Source: Rubrivivax rivuli (GTDB lineage Bacteria > Pseudomonadota > Gammaproteobacteria > Burkholderiales > Burkholderiaceae_C). From it: DNA of 64,000 nt. Made by a program: the position numbers and the translations under genes. The stretch covers positions 558,001-622,000 of the forward strand of contig NZ_SACR01000004.1 in NCBI RefSeq assembly GCF_004016505.1. Direction: 5' to 3'. The notes beneath the pieces were generated by a model. That model had not been told where the DNA came from and searched no databases. It saw only the letters and a program-made list of their open reading frames with translations. Positions 27,871-36,724 of this stretch are shown here, piece after piece; position 1 is the first letter of the stretch, and each line of letters begins with the position of its first letter.

Positions 27871-29166
27871 GTGAGATTTTGCATCGCGGAACGATGGATT
27901 GCATACCGGAAGCTTGCCGCCGGCATGCTGGCGCTGCTTGCGCTTGGGGCGGCGGCGCCTGCAGGGGCGCAGGTAGCTTCGGCGTCAGCGGGTGCGGCGA
28001 GACCAGCGTCAGCGGCGGCGCCCCTGCCGCCGGCCGTGCAGGTGCCGCGGCTGGCCGGGCGCCTGCAAGCTGCTGACCTCGGGCTGGTGATCAACCTCGA
28101 CGACCCGGCTTCGGTGGCGGTGGGGGCGCACTACATCGCGGCCCGGGGGCTCAGCCCGAAGCAGGTGCTGCGCCTGCGCTTGCCGGTGCGACCGGTGCTG
28201 GACGAAGGCGAGTTCAATGGGCTGGTGCAGGCCATTCAACGGCACTTCGGTCCTGAAACGCAGGCCTTGGCGCTGGCCTGGAACGCACCCTATGCGGTGG
28301 GCTGCAACGCGCTCACTGGCGCCCTGACCCTGGGCTACGACGGCGCGCTGTGCCGCAACAGTTGCGGCGTGTCGCGCGTGTCGCGCTACTTCAACCACGC
28401 CACGCACCGGCCGCAGGCCGCGCTCGGCCTGCGGCCGGCGATGCTGCTGGCAGCACCCAGCGTGCCGGCGGCGATCGCGATGATCGACCGCGGCGTGGCG
28501 AGTGACGGGCAACTGGCCTTGCGCGGCCGGCCCCCGGTGACGGCGCAGATGCTGCTCACCGACGACGCGCCCCGGCGCGTGCGCACCGTGCTCTACCCGC
28601 CGCCTGGCCTGCGTCGCAGCGTGGGGGTGGACGTGCAGTGGCGGCCTGCGTCTGAACTGCCCCAGGCCCGGCGTGTGCTGGTGGCCATCACCGGCAGCGT
28701 GCAGGCCCCGGTGGTGCCGTCGCCCGACTGGGTGCCGGGCGGCCTGGGCGACCACCTGACCTCCTACGGCGGCGACCTGCTGGGTACGCATGGGCAGGGC
28801 ACGGCGCTGGACTGGATCGCTTCCGGTGCCACGGCCAGCCACGGCAGCGTCAGCGAACCCTGCAACCACCTGCAGAAGTTCCCGCACCCGCAGGTGCTGC
28901 TGGGTCACTACGCCCAGGGCGCCACCGCGATCGAGGCCTACTGGAAGAGCGTGGCCTGGCCGCAACAGAGCCTGTTCATCGGCGAGCCGCTGGCGGCACC
29001 GTTCTCGCCCCGGTCCCCAGGGCCGGTGCCGCAAGCGCCCCGTGGGCCGTCAGCGCCGTCGCCGGCGCCGGCCCTTCAGCCGTTGCGTCCGGCGCCGCCG
29101 GCCAGCGCCGCCTCGTCGGCTGCCGCTAGCCCTGCGCGCACCGCGCCTTCCAGCGTGGCCGGGTAG
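27871..29166 (+). CDS. TIGR03790-family secreted protein
   Basis: A 431-residue protein from GTG 27871 with a signal peptide (KLAAGMLALLALGAAAPAGAQ). The body has the features I associate with TIGR03790: LGLVINLDDPASVAVGAHYIAARGL, WNAPYAVGCNALTGALTLG, LPSPDW-like and GGLGDHLTSYGGDLLG, with TASHGSVSEPCNHLQKFPHPQVLLGHYAQGATAIEAYWKSV. Function is unknown to me. The start is uncertain; ATG at LLALL would shorten the N-region. Its last 91 bases overlap the convergent hpnE gene. Confidence 0.75.
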   Translation: MRFCIAERWIAYRKLAAGMLALLALGAAAPAGAQVASASAGAARPASAAAPLPPAVQVPRLAGRLQAADLGLVINLDDPASVAVGAHYIAARGLSPKQVLRLRLPVRPVLDEGEFNGLVQAIQRHFGPETQALALAWNAPYAVGCNALTGALTLGYDGALCRNSCGVSRVSRYFNHATHRPQAALGLRPAMLLAAPSVPAAIAMIDRGVASDGQLALRGRPPVTAQMLLTDDAPRRVRTVLYPPPGLRRSVGVDVQWRPASELPQARRVLVAITGSVQAPVVPSPDWVPGGLGDHLTSYGGDLLGTHGQGTALDWIASGATASHGSVSEPCNHLQKFPHPQVLLGHYAQGATAIEAYWKSVAWPQQSLFIGEPLAAPFSPRSPGPVPQAPRGPSAPSPAPALQPLRPAPPASAASSAAASPARTAPSSVAG

Positions 29167-30371
29167 GGGCCGGCCACGTAGTCACCGGCGGCCGAGAGCC
29201 CGGGCGCGATGGCCGATGGCGGCCGTTCCAGCCCTGGCACGCAGCGGAAGGTGGCACGCTTCTCGGCCACGCAGCGCAGCAGCGTGGGCGCCTGGGGCCA
29301 GGTGCCGGCGGGAAAGGCCTGCGTGGCCTGCGCCATCACCGCCGCGGACGTGGCTTCCAGGCCCCTTTCCACCCAGGCCTGGGCGCCGCTGACCACAAAA
29401 GCGAAGACACCCGGTGTCGCGCCCATCGCGCCGTGGTCGAAAGCGAACTGCGCCGGCGCCGCCGGCCCTTCCACCAGCGCCATCATGGGCGCGGCCAGGC
29501 GCGCACCGGGTGCCTGCAGGTAGACCGTGACGATGGGCTCGTAGCGCAGCGCTTGGGCCTGGGTCGCCCAGGCTTGCGCGAAGGGCAGGGCCAGCCGCGC
29601 CGCCTCGGCCGCGCTGCAGGCCAGCACCACGGCATCGAAAGCCACACCGTCGACGAGCCAGCCGCTGCCGCCTGCGGGCTGCAGCTGCTGCACCCGCGTG
29701 CCCAGACGCAGGTCCGCGCCACGGGCCTGCAGCCAGGCCGTTGCAGGTGCGGGCAGCAGCGCCCCGAGCGAGCGACGCGGCAGCAGCAGGTCGGCACCGC
29801 CGGCGCCCCCGAAGAGCGCGTCTTTCAACACGCGCAGCAGCACCCCGGCGTCGGCCTGCTCGGCGGGCGTGTTCAGCGCCGCCACGCACAGCGGGTCGAT
29901 CATCAGTTCGCGCACCGCGGGTGGCAGGCCGCGGCAAAGGGTGTCGACGCTCGTGCCCGGCGCGCAGCGAAAGCCCGCCAGCGCCCAGCCTGCTGCAGCA
30001 CGCAGCAGGGCCAGCTTGTCGCGCAGGTTCCAGCCGCGTGCTCTCAGCACCCCGAGGCCGAAGACCAGGGCAGCGGGTCCGGGTGGCAGGCGCAGGCCGC
30101 GGCCATCCGGGTAGCGCAGTTCCAACGGGCGGCGGTCGAAGGCGGCGTCGACATCCACGCCCAGCCTGCGCATGAGCGCCAGCGTCTCGCGGTAGGCGCC
30201 GATCAGGATGTGCTGGCCGTTGTCCAGCGCCAGGCCTTCGATCTGCAGTTCACGCGCGCGTCCGCCGGCTTGCGAGGCCATCTCGAAGACGGTGACGGCG
30301 TGTCCGGTCTCGGTGGCCCGCTGGGCCGCGGCCAGGCCGGCCCAGCCGGCGCCGATGACGGCGATCTTCAT
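29076..30371 (-). CDS. hpnE: hydroxysqualene/squalene-associated FAD desaturase
   Basis: FAD-dependent amine-oxidase-like enzyme that finishes squalene formation from hydroxysqualene in the HpnCDE route. The 431-residue protein begins with the Rossmann motif AVIGAGWAGLAAAQRATETGH and the second FAD motif GGRARELQIEGLALDNGQHILIG. It ends SAAGDYVAGPYPATLEGAVRAGLAAA. It is the third gene of hpnC-hpnD-hpnE with 16 bases after hpnD. No squalene-hopene cyclase is in the window. Confidence 0.92.
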   Translation of the reverse strand: MKIAVIGAGWAGLAAAQRATETGHAVTVFEMASQAGGRARELQIEGLALDNGQHILIGAYRETLALMRRLGVDVDAAFDRRPLELRYPDGRGLRLPPGPAALVFGLGVLRARGWNLRDKLALLRAAAGWALAGFRCAPGTSVDTLCRGLPPAVRELMIDPLCVAALNTPAEQADAGVLLRVLKDALFGGAGGADLLLPRRSLGALLPAPATAWLQARGADLRLGTRVQQLQPAGGSGWLVDGVAFDAVVLACSAAEAARLALPFAQAWATQAQALRYEPIVTVYLQAPGARLAAPMMALVEGPAAPAQFAFDHGAMGATPGVFAFVVSGAQAWVERGLEATSAAVMAQATQAFPAGTWPQAPTLLRCVAEKRATFRCVPGLERPPSAIAPGLSAAGDYVAGPYPATLEGAVRAGLAAADEAALAGGAGRNG

Positions 30372-30387
30372 CGCGCGCGGCCTGTGC

Positions 30388-31236
30388 CTAGCGCCCGCGC
30401 AGGTGCGTGCGCGCGGCGATCCACAGCTTGCGCAGCGGCGTCAGCGAGGTGCGCTGGTGCAGCACCTGGAAGCCCTGGGCCTCGATCTCGCGCAGCAGCG
30501 TGCGGTAGATGTTGGCCATCATCAACCCAGGCTTCTGCGCCTGGCGGTCGGCCTCGGGCAGCAGGGCCAGCGCTTCGTCGTAGGTGGCGTGTGCGCGCGC
30601 GGCCTGGAACTGCATCAAGGCCGTGAAGCGATCGCTGTAGCCCCAGGGGGCTTCACGTTGCAGCAGTTCGCTGGCCTTCACGCCGAACTGCTGCAGCTCG
30701 TTCACGGGCAGGTAGATGCGGCCGCGGCGCGCGTCGTCGCCGACGTCGCGGATGATGTTCGTGAGCTGCATCGCCAGGCCCAGGCGGTGCGCATACTGCA
30801 CCGTGGCCGCTTCGCGCCGACCAAAGATGTTGGCCGCCACCTCGCCCACGACGCCGGCCACCAGGTGGCAATAGCGTTGCAGGCCGGGGTAGTCGAGAAA
30901 GCGGGTCTGCTCGAGGTCGGTCTGGCAGCCTTCGATCACGGCCTGCAGGTGCTCGGCCGTGATGCCGAACTCGGCTGCCAGCGGCATCAGCGCCTGCATC
31001 ACCGGGTGCGTGGGCGTGCCGCCGTAGGCAGCGGCCACCTCCTTGCGCCACCAGGCCAGCTTGGTGGCCGCGACGCCGGGGTCGCTGACCTCGTCGACGA
31101 CGTCGTCCACTTCGCGGCAGAAGGCGTAGAAGGCCGTGATGGCCGCGCGGCGTGGCGGCGGCAGGAAGAGAAAGGCGTAGTAGAACGACGAACCGCTCTT
31201 CGCGGCCTTGTCCTGCACGTACTGTTGCGGGGTCAT
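30388..31236 (-). CDS. hpnD: presqualene diphosphate synthase
   Basis: Joins two farnesyl diphosphates to presqualene diphosphate. The 282-residue protein has both Asp-rich motifs of the trans-isoprenyl head-to-head family: REVDDVVDEVSD near residue 42 and RDVGDDARRGRIYLP near residue 161. It begins MTPQQYVQDKAAKSGSSFYYAF, typical of HpnD. It starts 10 bases after hpnC, so hpnCDE is one operon. Confidence 0.93.
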   Translation of the reverse strand: MTPQQYVQDKAAKSGSSFYYAFLFLPPPRRAAITAFYAFCREVDDVVDEVSDPGVAATKLAWWRKEVAAAYGGTPTHPVMQALMPLAAEFGITAEHLQAVIEGCQTDLEQTRFLDYPGLQRYCHLVAGVVGEVAANIFGRREAATVQYAHRLGLAMQLTNIIRDVGDDARRGRIYLPVNELQQFGVKASELLQREAPWGYSDRFTALMQFQAARAHATYDEALALLPEADRQAQKPGLMMANIYRTLLREIEAQGFQVLHQRTSLTPLRKLWIAARTHLRGR

Positions 31237-31246
31237 GGCAGGGCGC

Positions 31247-32080
31247 TCAGCGCAGCTGGGCCGGCATGCGCCAGGCGCGCCACAGCAGCACGGGCAGGTC
31301 GAGCGCGCCCAGCGTCGGGCGGTGCGCGAGAGCGGCGTATCTCATCGTCTCGATTTTCTCCAGGATGCGCAGCCCGCCTTGCACCACCAGGCGCAGCTCC
31401 CAGCCGGCACGGCCGGGCACGCGCAAGGCCAGCGGTGCGCCCTGCAGCATCAGCGTGCGCGACCAGCTGCACAGCGCGGCGACCAGCACGCGGGCGCGGG
31501 CACTGTCGGTGGCGGTGAGCAGCTCTTCGCGTGCCACGCGGTGGTGCTGCATCTCGGCCTCGGGCACATAGCAGCGGCCGCGCGGGCCGTCGATGCTGAG
31601 GTCCTGCCAGAAGTTGATCAGCTGCAGCGCGGTGCAGATGGCGTCGGATTGCTGCAGCGAACGCGCGTCGTGCAGCGCGTACAGGTGCATCAGCAGCCGG
31701 CCGATGGGGTTGGCCGAGCGGCGGCAGTAGTCGAGCACGCCATCGCGGTGCGTGTAGACGGGGTTGCGCACGTCCTGCTCGAAGGCGTCGAGCAAGTCGT
31801 GCAGCGGTTGGGCCGGCAAGCGGAACTGTTGCGCGGCCGCGGCCAGGGGTTCGAACACGCGGCGCCAGCGCGCCGCCAGGGGCCGTCCGGCCAGAGCGGC
31901 TTGCAGGTCCTGCCGGTAGGCGGCCAGATCAGCCAGGCGGTCGGCCGTGCGGGCATCGCCTTCGTCAGCAATGTCGTCGGCCGTGCGCGCAAAGTGATAG
32001 ATGGCCACCACCGCCGGCCGCAAGGCGGGCGGGCACAGCAGCGAGGCCACCGGGAAGTTCTCGTAATGATCGACGCTCAC
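31247..32080 (-). CDS. hpnC: hydroxysqualene synthase HpnC
   Basis: Converts presqualene diphosphate to hydroxysqualene. The 277-residue protein begins MSVDHYENFPVASLLCPPALR and has ARTADDIADEGD and DLSIDGPRGRCYVP as its two Asp-rich regions. It is divergent from the RND adaptor gene, with a 182-base region holding a TetR-like palindrome. Confidence 0.92.
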   Translation of the reverse strand: MSVDHYENFPVASLLCPPALRPAVVAIYHFARTADDIADEGDARTADRLADLAAYRQDLQAALAGRPLAARWRRVFEPLAAAAQQFRLPAQPLHDLLDAFEQDVRNPVYTHRDGVLDYCRRSANPIGRLLMHLYALHDARSLQQSDAICTALQLINFWQDLSIDGPRGRCYVPEAEMQHHRVAREELLTATDSARARVLVAALCSWSRTLMLQGAPLALRVPGRAGWELRLVVQGGLRILEKIETMRYAALAHRPTLGALDLPVLLWRAWRMPAQLR

Positions 32081-32162
32081 CAGCGGATTCTCGCCTGCCA
32101 GTGGTTCGTGGCTGGCGGCGCTGCCGGAACCTCAAGGGACGCGAAGCGGACGGCGGCTGCAA

Positions 32163-32206
32163 TTGACAGGGCCCCGGCGCCGCCACTACAGTACTGACTA
32201 GTCAGT
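32163..32206 (+). promoter_or_regulatory. RND operon promoter with a 14-bp palindromic operator
   Basis: TTGACA (32163-32168), an 18-bp spacer and TACAGT (32187-32192) form a promoter. The perfect palindrome ACTGACTAGTCAGT (32193-32206) sits on the transcription start. Such sites are typical for TetR-family repressors of efflux pumps. No tetR gene is adjacent, so the repressor would act from elsewhere. Confidence 0.6.
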
Positions 32207-32262
32207 CATTAACTATCTGGTCGCGTGCCTGAGCAGGCCCGGCCTGGGGCGGGGGCGATCGC

Positions 32263-33384
32263 ATGCAAGCCGTTTTCTTCTCACGCAGCTGCGCTGCGGT
32301 GGCCGTGTTCCTCGCCGCCGTCGCCCTGGCCGCTTGCTCGCGCCCGGCGCCTGCGCCGGAGCCGGTGCGCGCCGTGCGCACCTTGACCATCAGTGCCGAG
32401 AGCGCAGGCGGCGTGCACGAGTACGCCGCCGAGGTGAGGGCGCGTACCGAGTCGCGTCTGGGCTTCCGGGTGGGCGGCAAGATGGTGTCGCGCAGCGCCG
32501 AGGTTGGCCAGCGCGTTCGCGCCGGTCAGGTGCTGGCGCAACTGGATGCGGCCGACCTGAAGCTGGGGCAGGAGGCCGCCGCGGCGGCCGTGCGAGCCGC
32601 GCAGACGCAGTTCGACCTGGCCGCCGCCGAATTCAAGCGATACCAGGACCTGCGCGCGCAAGGCTTCATCAGCAGCCTGGAACTGGACCGCCGCGAGGCC
32701 ACGTTCAAGGCCCAGAAGGCGCAGCTCGAGCAGGCGCAGGCGCAGGCGCGCGTGCAAGGCAACCAGGCCGGCTACGCAGCGCTGGTGGCCACTGCGGCGG
32801 GCGTGATCACCGCCACCGAAGCCGAGGCCGGCGCGGTGTTGGCGGCCGGCACGCCGGTGCTGCGCCTGGCCCACGACGGCCCTCGCGACGTGGTGTTCGC
32901 CGTGCCCGAAGACGGCGCGGCCGCCATGCGTGCCAAGACGGGCCGCGCCGGGGCGCTGAAGGTGCGCCCCTGGGGTAGCAGCACCATGCTGCCAGCCACC
33001 GTGCGCGAGGTGGCGGCTGCGGCCGACACCGTCACGCGCACCTTCCTCGTGAAGGCCGATGTCGGCAAGGCCGAGTTGCAGCTCGGCCAGACCGTCACGG
33101 TGCTGGCCGATCTGCCTCGCATCGAGGGCATCGCCCGGCTGCCGCTGTCTGCCATCTTCCAACAGCAGGGCCAGACCGCCGTGTGGCTTCTGGATGCCGC
33201 GAGCATGACGGTCAAGTTGCAGCCCGTGGTGGTGGCGGGCGCCGATGGCAACACCGTCATCGTGGGCGCAGGCCTGCAACCGGGCCAGCAGGTGGTGACG
33301 GCCGGCGTGCACGTGCTCACGCCGGGCCAGAAGGTCAAGCGCTATGCCGCCGCCGTGCCGGCATCGGCCGCCGCCAGCCGCTGA
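32263..33384 (+). CDS. RND efflux periplasmic adaptor lipoprotein
   Basis: A 373-residue membrane fusion protein. Its signal peptide ends in a lipobox (VALAACSRP, lipidated Cys about residue 25). It has the split lipoyl domain around a helical hairpin of about 70 residues (TQFDLAAAEFKRYQDLRAQG...LELDRREATFKAQKAQ), followed by beta-barrel and membrane-proximal regions. It links the RND pump to an outer-membrane channel. It is followed after 18 bases by the pump gene; no TolC-like gene is in the operon. Confidence 0.92.
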   Translation: MQAVFFSRSCAAVAVFLAAVALAACSRPAPAPEPVRAVRTLTISAESAGGVHEYAAEVRARTESRLGFRVGGKMVSRSAEVGQRVRAGQVLAQLDAADLKLGQEAAAAAVRAAQTQFDLAAAEFKRYQDLRAQGFISSLELDRREATFKAQKAQLEQAQAQARVQGNQAGYAALVATAAGVITATEAEAGAVLAAGTPVLRLAHDGPRDVVFAVPEDGAAAMRAKTGRAGALKVRPWGSSTMLPATVREVAAAADTVTRTFLVKADVGKAELQLGQTVTVLADLPRIEGIARLPLSAIFQQQGQTAVWLLDAASMTVKLQPVVVAGADGNTVIVGAGLQPGQQVVTAGVHVLTPGQKVKRYAAAVPASAAASR

Positions 33385-33402
33385 CCCTGACAAGGCCCGC
33401 TC

Positions 33403-36400
33403 ATGAATGCCACGGACAGCCAGGCCTCCGGCCACCGCTTCAACATCTCTCGCTGGGCGCTGGAGCATCCGGCGCTGACGCGCTACCTGATGGTGGTGCT
33501 GCTCGCGCTGGGCACTGCCGCCTATTTCCAGCTGGGGCAGGACGAAGACCCGCCCTTCACCTTCCGTGCGATGGTGGTGCAAGCCTTCTGGCCCGGCGCC
33601 AGCGCGCTGCAGATGGCCGAGCAGGTCACCGACAAGATCGAGAAGACCCTGCAGGAAGTGCCACATGCCGACAAGCTGCGCAGCTACACCAAGCCGGGCG
33701 AGTCGCTGACCATCCTGCAGTTGCGCGATTCGGCGCCGCCGGGTGAGGTAACCGACAGCTGGTACCAGGCCCGCAAGCGCGTTGGCGACATGCGCAACAC
33801 CTTGCCGGCCGGTGTCATCGGGCCGGTGTTCAACGACGACTTCGGCGATGTCTACGGCTCCATCTTCGCGCTCAGCGCCGACGGCTTCAGCCGCGAGGAA
33901 CTGCGGGTCTATGCCGACCGCGTGCGCCAGCAACTGCTGCGTGTGCCCGACGTGGCCAAGGTGGAGATCTTCGGCGCCCAGGCCGAGAAGGTGTTCATCG
34001 AGATCTCGCAGAAGCGTCTCGCGCAGCTGGGCCTGGATTTCAGCCAGGTCATCGCGCAGATCGGCGCGCAGAACGCCGTGGAAGGTGCGGGCGTGCTCAA
34101 CGCCGGCGGCGAGAACCTGCAGGTGCGCGTGGGTGGGCAGTTCAACACCGTCGACGAACTGCGCCGCTTTCCCATCCGCGGCGTGAACCCAGCCACGGGC
34201 GCGGCCAGCACGCTGCGCCTGGGCGACATCGCCGACATCCGGCGCGACTACGTCGATCCGCCCAGCACCAAGGTGCGCCACCAGGGGCAGGAGGTCATCG
34301 CGCTGGGCGTCTCGATGGCCAAGGGTGGCGACATCATTGCGCTGGGCGAGGCGCTGCAGAAAGCGGTGGCCCGTGTGCAGCTGGAACTGCCGGTGGGCAT
34401 CACCGTGGCCCAGGTGCAAGACCAGCCGGCGGCAGTGACACGCTCGGTGGGTGAGTTCGTCAACGTGCTCATCGAGGCCGTCGTCATCGTGCTGGCGGTC
34501 AGCTTCATCAGCCTGGGCCTGCACACCAAGCCGCTGCGCATCGACATCTGGCCGGGTCTGGTGGTCGGCATCACCATCCCGCTGGTGCTGGCCATCACCT
34601 TCGTGACCATGTTCTATTGGGGCGTGGGCCTGCACAAGATCAGCCTGGGCAGCCTGATCATCGCCCTGGGCCTGCTGGTGGACGACGCCATCATCGCCGT
34701 GGAGATGATGGTGCGGAAGCTGGAGGAGGGCTACGACCGCGCCCGCGCCGCAACGTTCACCTATGAACTGGTGGCCATGCCCATGCTGACCGGCACGCTC
34801 ATCACGGCCGCGGGCTTCCTGCCCATCGGCATGGCCAAGAGCGTGACGGGCGAGTACACCTTCGCGATCTTTGCCGTTACCTCTGCCGCGCTGATCATCT
34901 CGTGGGTGGTGTCGGTGTATTTCGTGCCTTACCTCGGCTGGAAGCTGCTGCGCACGCGCAAGCATGCCGAAGGCCAGCCGCACGAGGACGAGCTCTACGA
35001 CACGCCGTTCTATGCGCGCTTCCGCGGTGTGGTCGACTGGTGCGTGCAGCACCGCTGGATTACCATCGGCCTGACGGTGGCCAGCTTCGCGCTGGGCATC
35101 GTCGGCATGGGCAAGGTGCAGCAGCAGTTCTTCCCCGATTCGAGCCGGCCCGAACTCGTGGTCGACCTGTGGTTGCCCGAGGGCTCCACCATCCAGGCGA
35201 GCGAGGCCGTGGCCCGGCGTTTCGAGGCCCGCATGCTGCAGGAGAAGGGCGTCAGCAGCGTCACGGCCTGGGTGGGCAGCGGCGTGCCGCGCTTCTACCT
35301 GCCGCTGGACCAGGTGTTCCCGCAGAGCAACGTCAGCCAGTTCATCGTGTTGCCGAAAGACCTGAAGGAGCGTGAAGCGCTGCGCCTGCGCCTGCCCGAA
35401 CTGCTGGCGACCGAGTTTCCGGAAGTGCGCGGGCGCGTGAAGCTGCTGCCCAACGGCCCGCCGGTGCCCTACCCGGTGCAGTTCCGCGTGGTGGGTGTCG
35501 ATGCCAAGGAAGTGCGGCTCTGGGCCGACCAGGCCAAGGAAGTGCTGCGCGCCAACCCCAGCATGCGCGGCGTCAACGACAACTGGAACGAGTCGATCAA
35601 GGTGCTGCGCCTCAACATCGACCAGGACAAGGCGCGGGCGCTCGGCGTCACCAGCCAGGCCATCGCGCAGGCCTCGCGCACCACCCTGAGCGGCAGCACC
35701 GTGGGCCAGTACCGCGAAGGCGACAAGCTGGTCGACATCGTGCTGCGCCAGCCTGCCGATGAGCGCAATGCCATCACCGACCTGTCCAACGGCTACCTGC
35801 CCACCAGCAACGGCCGCCCCGTGCCGCTGATGCAGGTGGCCAAGGTCGATTTCACCTGGGAGCCCGGCGTGGTGTGGCGCGAGGGGCGCAATTTCGCCGT
35901 CACCATCCAGGGTGACGTGGTCGAAGGCGTGCAGGGCCCGACCGTCACCGCGCAGGTGTGGCCCGAACTGCAGAAGCTTGCCTCCACCATGCCGCCGGGC
36001 TACGGCATCGAGGTGGCCGGCGCGGTGGAAGAAAGCAGCAAGGGGCAGGGCGCCATTGCCGCCGGCGTGCCGGTGATGCTGTTCATCATCTTCACGCTGC
36101 TGATGCTGCAACTGCAGAGCTTCAGCCGCTCGATGCTGGTGTTCCTGACCGGGCCGCTGGGCATCATCGGCGTGGCCGCAGCGCTGCTGCTGCTGAACCG
36201 GCCTTTCGGCTTCGTGGCGCTGCTGGGCGTGATCGCGCTGATGGGCATGATCATGCGCAACTCGGTGATCCTGATCGACCAGATCGAGCAAGACCGCCGG
36301 CGCGGCGTGGCCGCCTGGACGGCAGTGGTGGAGGCCGCGGTGCGCCGCTTCCGCCCCATCGTGCTGACGGCGGCCGCAGCGGTGCTGGCGATGATCCCGC

Positions 36401-36570
36401 TGTCGCGCAGCGTGTTCTGGGGCCCGATGGCCGTGGCCATCATGGGCGGGCTGATCGTGGCCACGGCGCTCACGCTGCTGGCGCTGCCGGCCATGTACGC
36501 GGCCTGGTTCCGCGTGCGCCGTGAGACGCCCGGCACCACCCCCAAAACGGAGGCGGCTGCGGCAGGCTAA
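33403..36570 (+). CDS. RND efflux inner-membrane transporter
   Basis: A 1055-residue proton-driven pump of the AcrB/MdtB/VexF type, with 12 predicted transmembrane helices. The proton-relay Asp pair is in LGLLVDDAIIAVEMMVRKLEEG. The porter domains carry FNDDFGDVYGSIFALS and the C-terminal GMIMRNSVILIDQIEQD is typical of the hydrophobic/amphiphilic exporter group, not of heavy-metal CusA. The -10 box of the next tRNA overlaps its stop codon. Substrates cannot be inferred. Confidence 0.93.
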   Translation: MNATDSQASGHRFNISRWALEHPALTRYLMVVLLALGTAAYFQLGQDEDPPFTFRAMVVQAFWPGASALQMAEQVTDKIEKTLQEVPHADKLRSYTKPGESLTILQLRDSAPPGEVTDSWYQARKRVGDMRNTLPAGVIGPVFNDDFGDVYGSIFALSADGFSREELRVYADRVRQQLLRVPDVAKVEIFGAQAEKVFIEISQKRLAQLGLDFSQVIAQIGAQNAVEGAGVLNAGGENLQVRVGGQFNTVDELRRFPIRGVNPATGAASTLRLGDIADIRRDYVDPPSTKVRHQGQEVIALGVSMAKGGDIIALGEALQKAVARVQLELPVGITVAQVQDQPAAVTRSVGEFVNVLIEAVVIVLAVSFISLGLHTKPLRIDIWPGLVVGITIPLVLAITFVTMFYWGVGLHKISLGSLIIALGLLVDDAIIAVEMMVRKLEEGYDRARAATFTYELVAMPMLTGTLITAAGFLPIGMAKSVTGEYTFAIFAVTSAALIISWVVSVYFVPYLGWKLLRTRKHAEGQPHEDELYDTPFYARFRGVVDWCVQHRWITIGLTVASFALGIVGMGKVQQQFFPDSSRPELVVDLWLPEGSTIQASEAVARRFEARMLQEKGVSSVTAWVGSGVPRFYLPLDQVFPQSNVSQFIVLPKDLKEREALRLRLPELLATEFPEVRGRVKLLPNGPPVPYPVQFRVVGVDAKEVRLWADQAKEVLRANPSMRGVNDNWNESIKVLRLNIDQDKARALGVTSQAIAQASRTTLSGSTVGQYREGDKLVDIVLRQPADERNAITDLSNGYLPTSNGRPVPLMQVAKVDFTWEPGVVWREGRNFAVTIQGDVVEGVQGPTVTAQVWPELQKLASTMPPGYGIEVAGAVEESSKGQGAIAAGVPVMLFIIFTLLMLQLQSFSRSMLVFLTGPLGIIGVAAALLLLNRPFGFVALLGVIALMGMIMRNSVILIDQIEQDRRRGVAAWTAVVEAAVRRFRPIVLTAAAAVLAMIPLSRSVFWGPMAVAIMGGLIVATALTLLALPAMYAAWFRVRRETPGTTPKTEAAAAG

Positions 36571-36573
36571 AAT
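36568..36573 (+). promoter_or_regulatory. -10 box of tRNA-Leu(UAG), overlapping the RND stop codon
   Basis: TAAAAT, five of six consensus bases, includes the TAA stop of the RND gene and lies 29 bases upstream of the mature tRNA. No clear -35 was found. Confidence 0.4.
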
Positions 36574-36602
36574 CACCGGTTTGCCGCCTTCCGGCACCAC
36601 CT

Positions 36603-36689
36603 GCGCGGGTGGCGAAATTGGTAGACGCACCAGGTTTAGGTCCTGACGCCTTCACGGGCGTGCGGGTTCGAGTCCCGCCCCGCGCACCA
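36603..36689 (+). tRNA. tRNA-Leu (anticodon UAG)
   Basis: Class II tRNA with acceptor GCGCGGG/CCCGCGC, anticodon loop TTTAGGT between CAGG and CCTG (anticodon TAG), a long variable arm and encoded CCA. It decodes CUN including the rare CUA codons used in the leu leader. tig follows 36 bases later. Confidence 0.95.
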
Positions 36690-36724
36690 GCCCTGCATCC
36701 ACAGCCCTTCATCCCAGAGACATC

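Noticed and set aside
32281-36630. 1449-codon antisense frame opposite the RND genes
   Set aside because: Same reason: low stop density antisense to high-GC genes. No family motif and no ribosome site.
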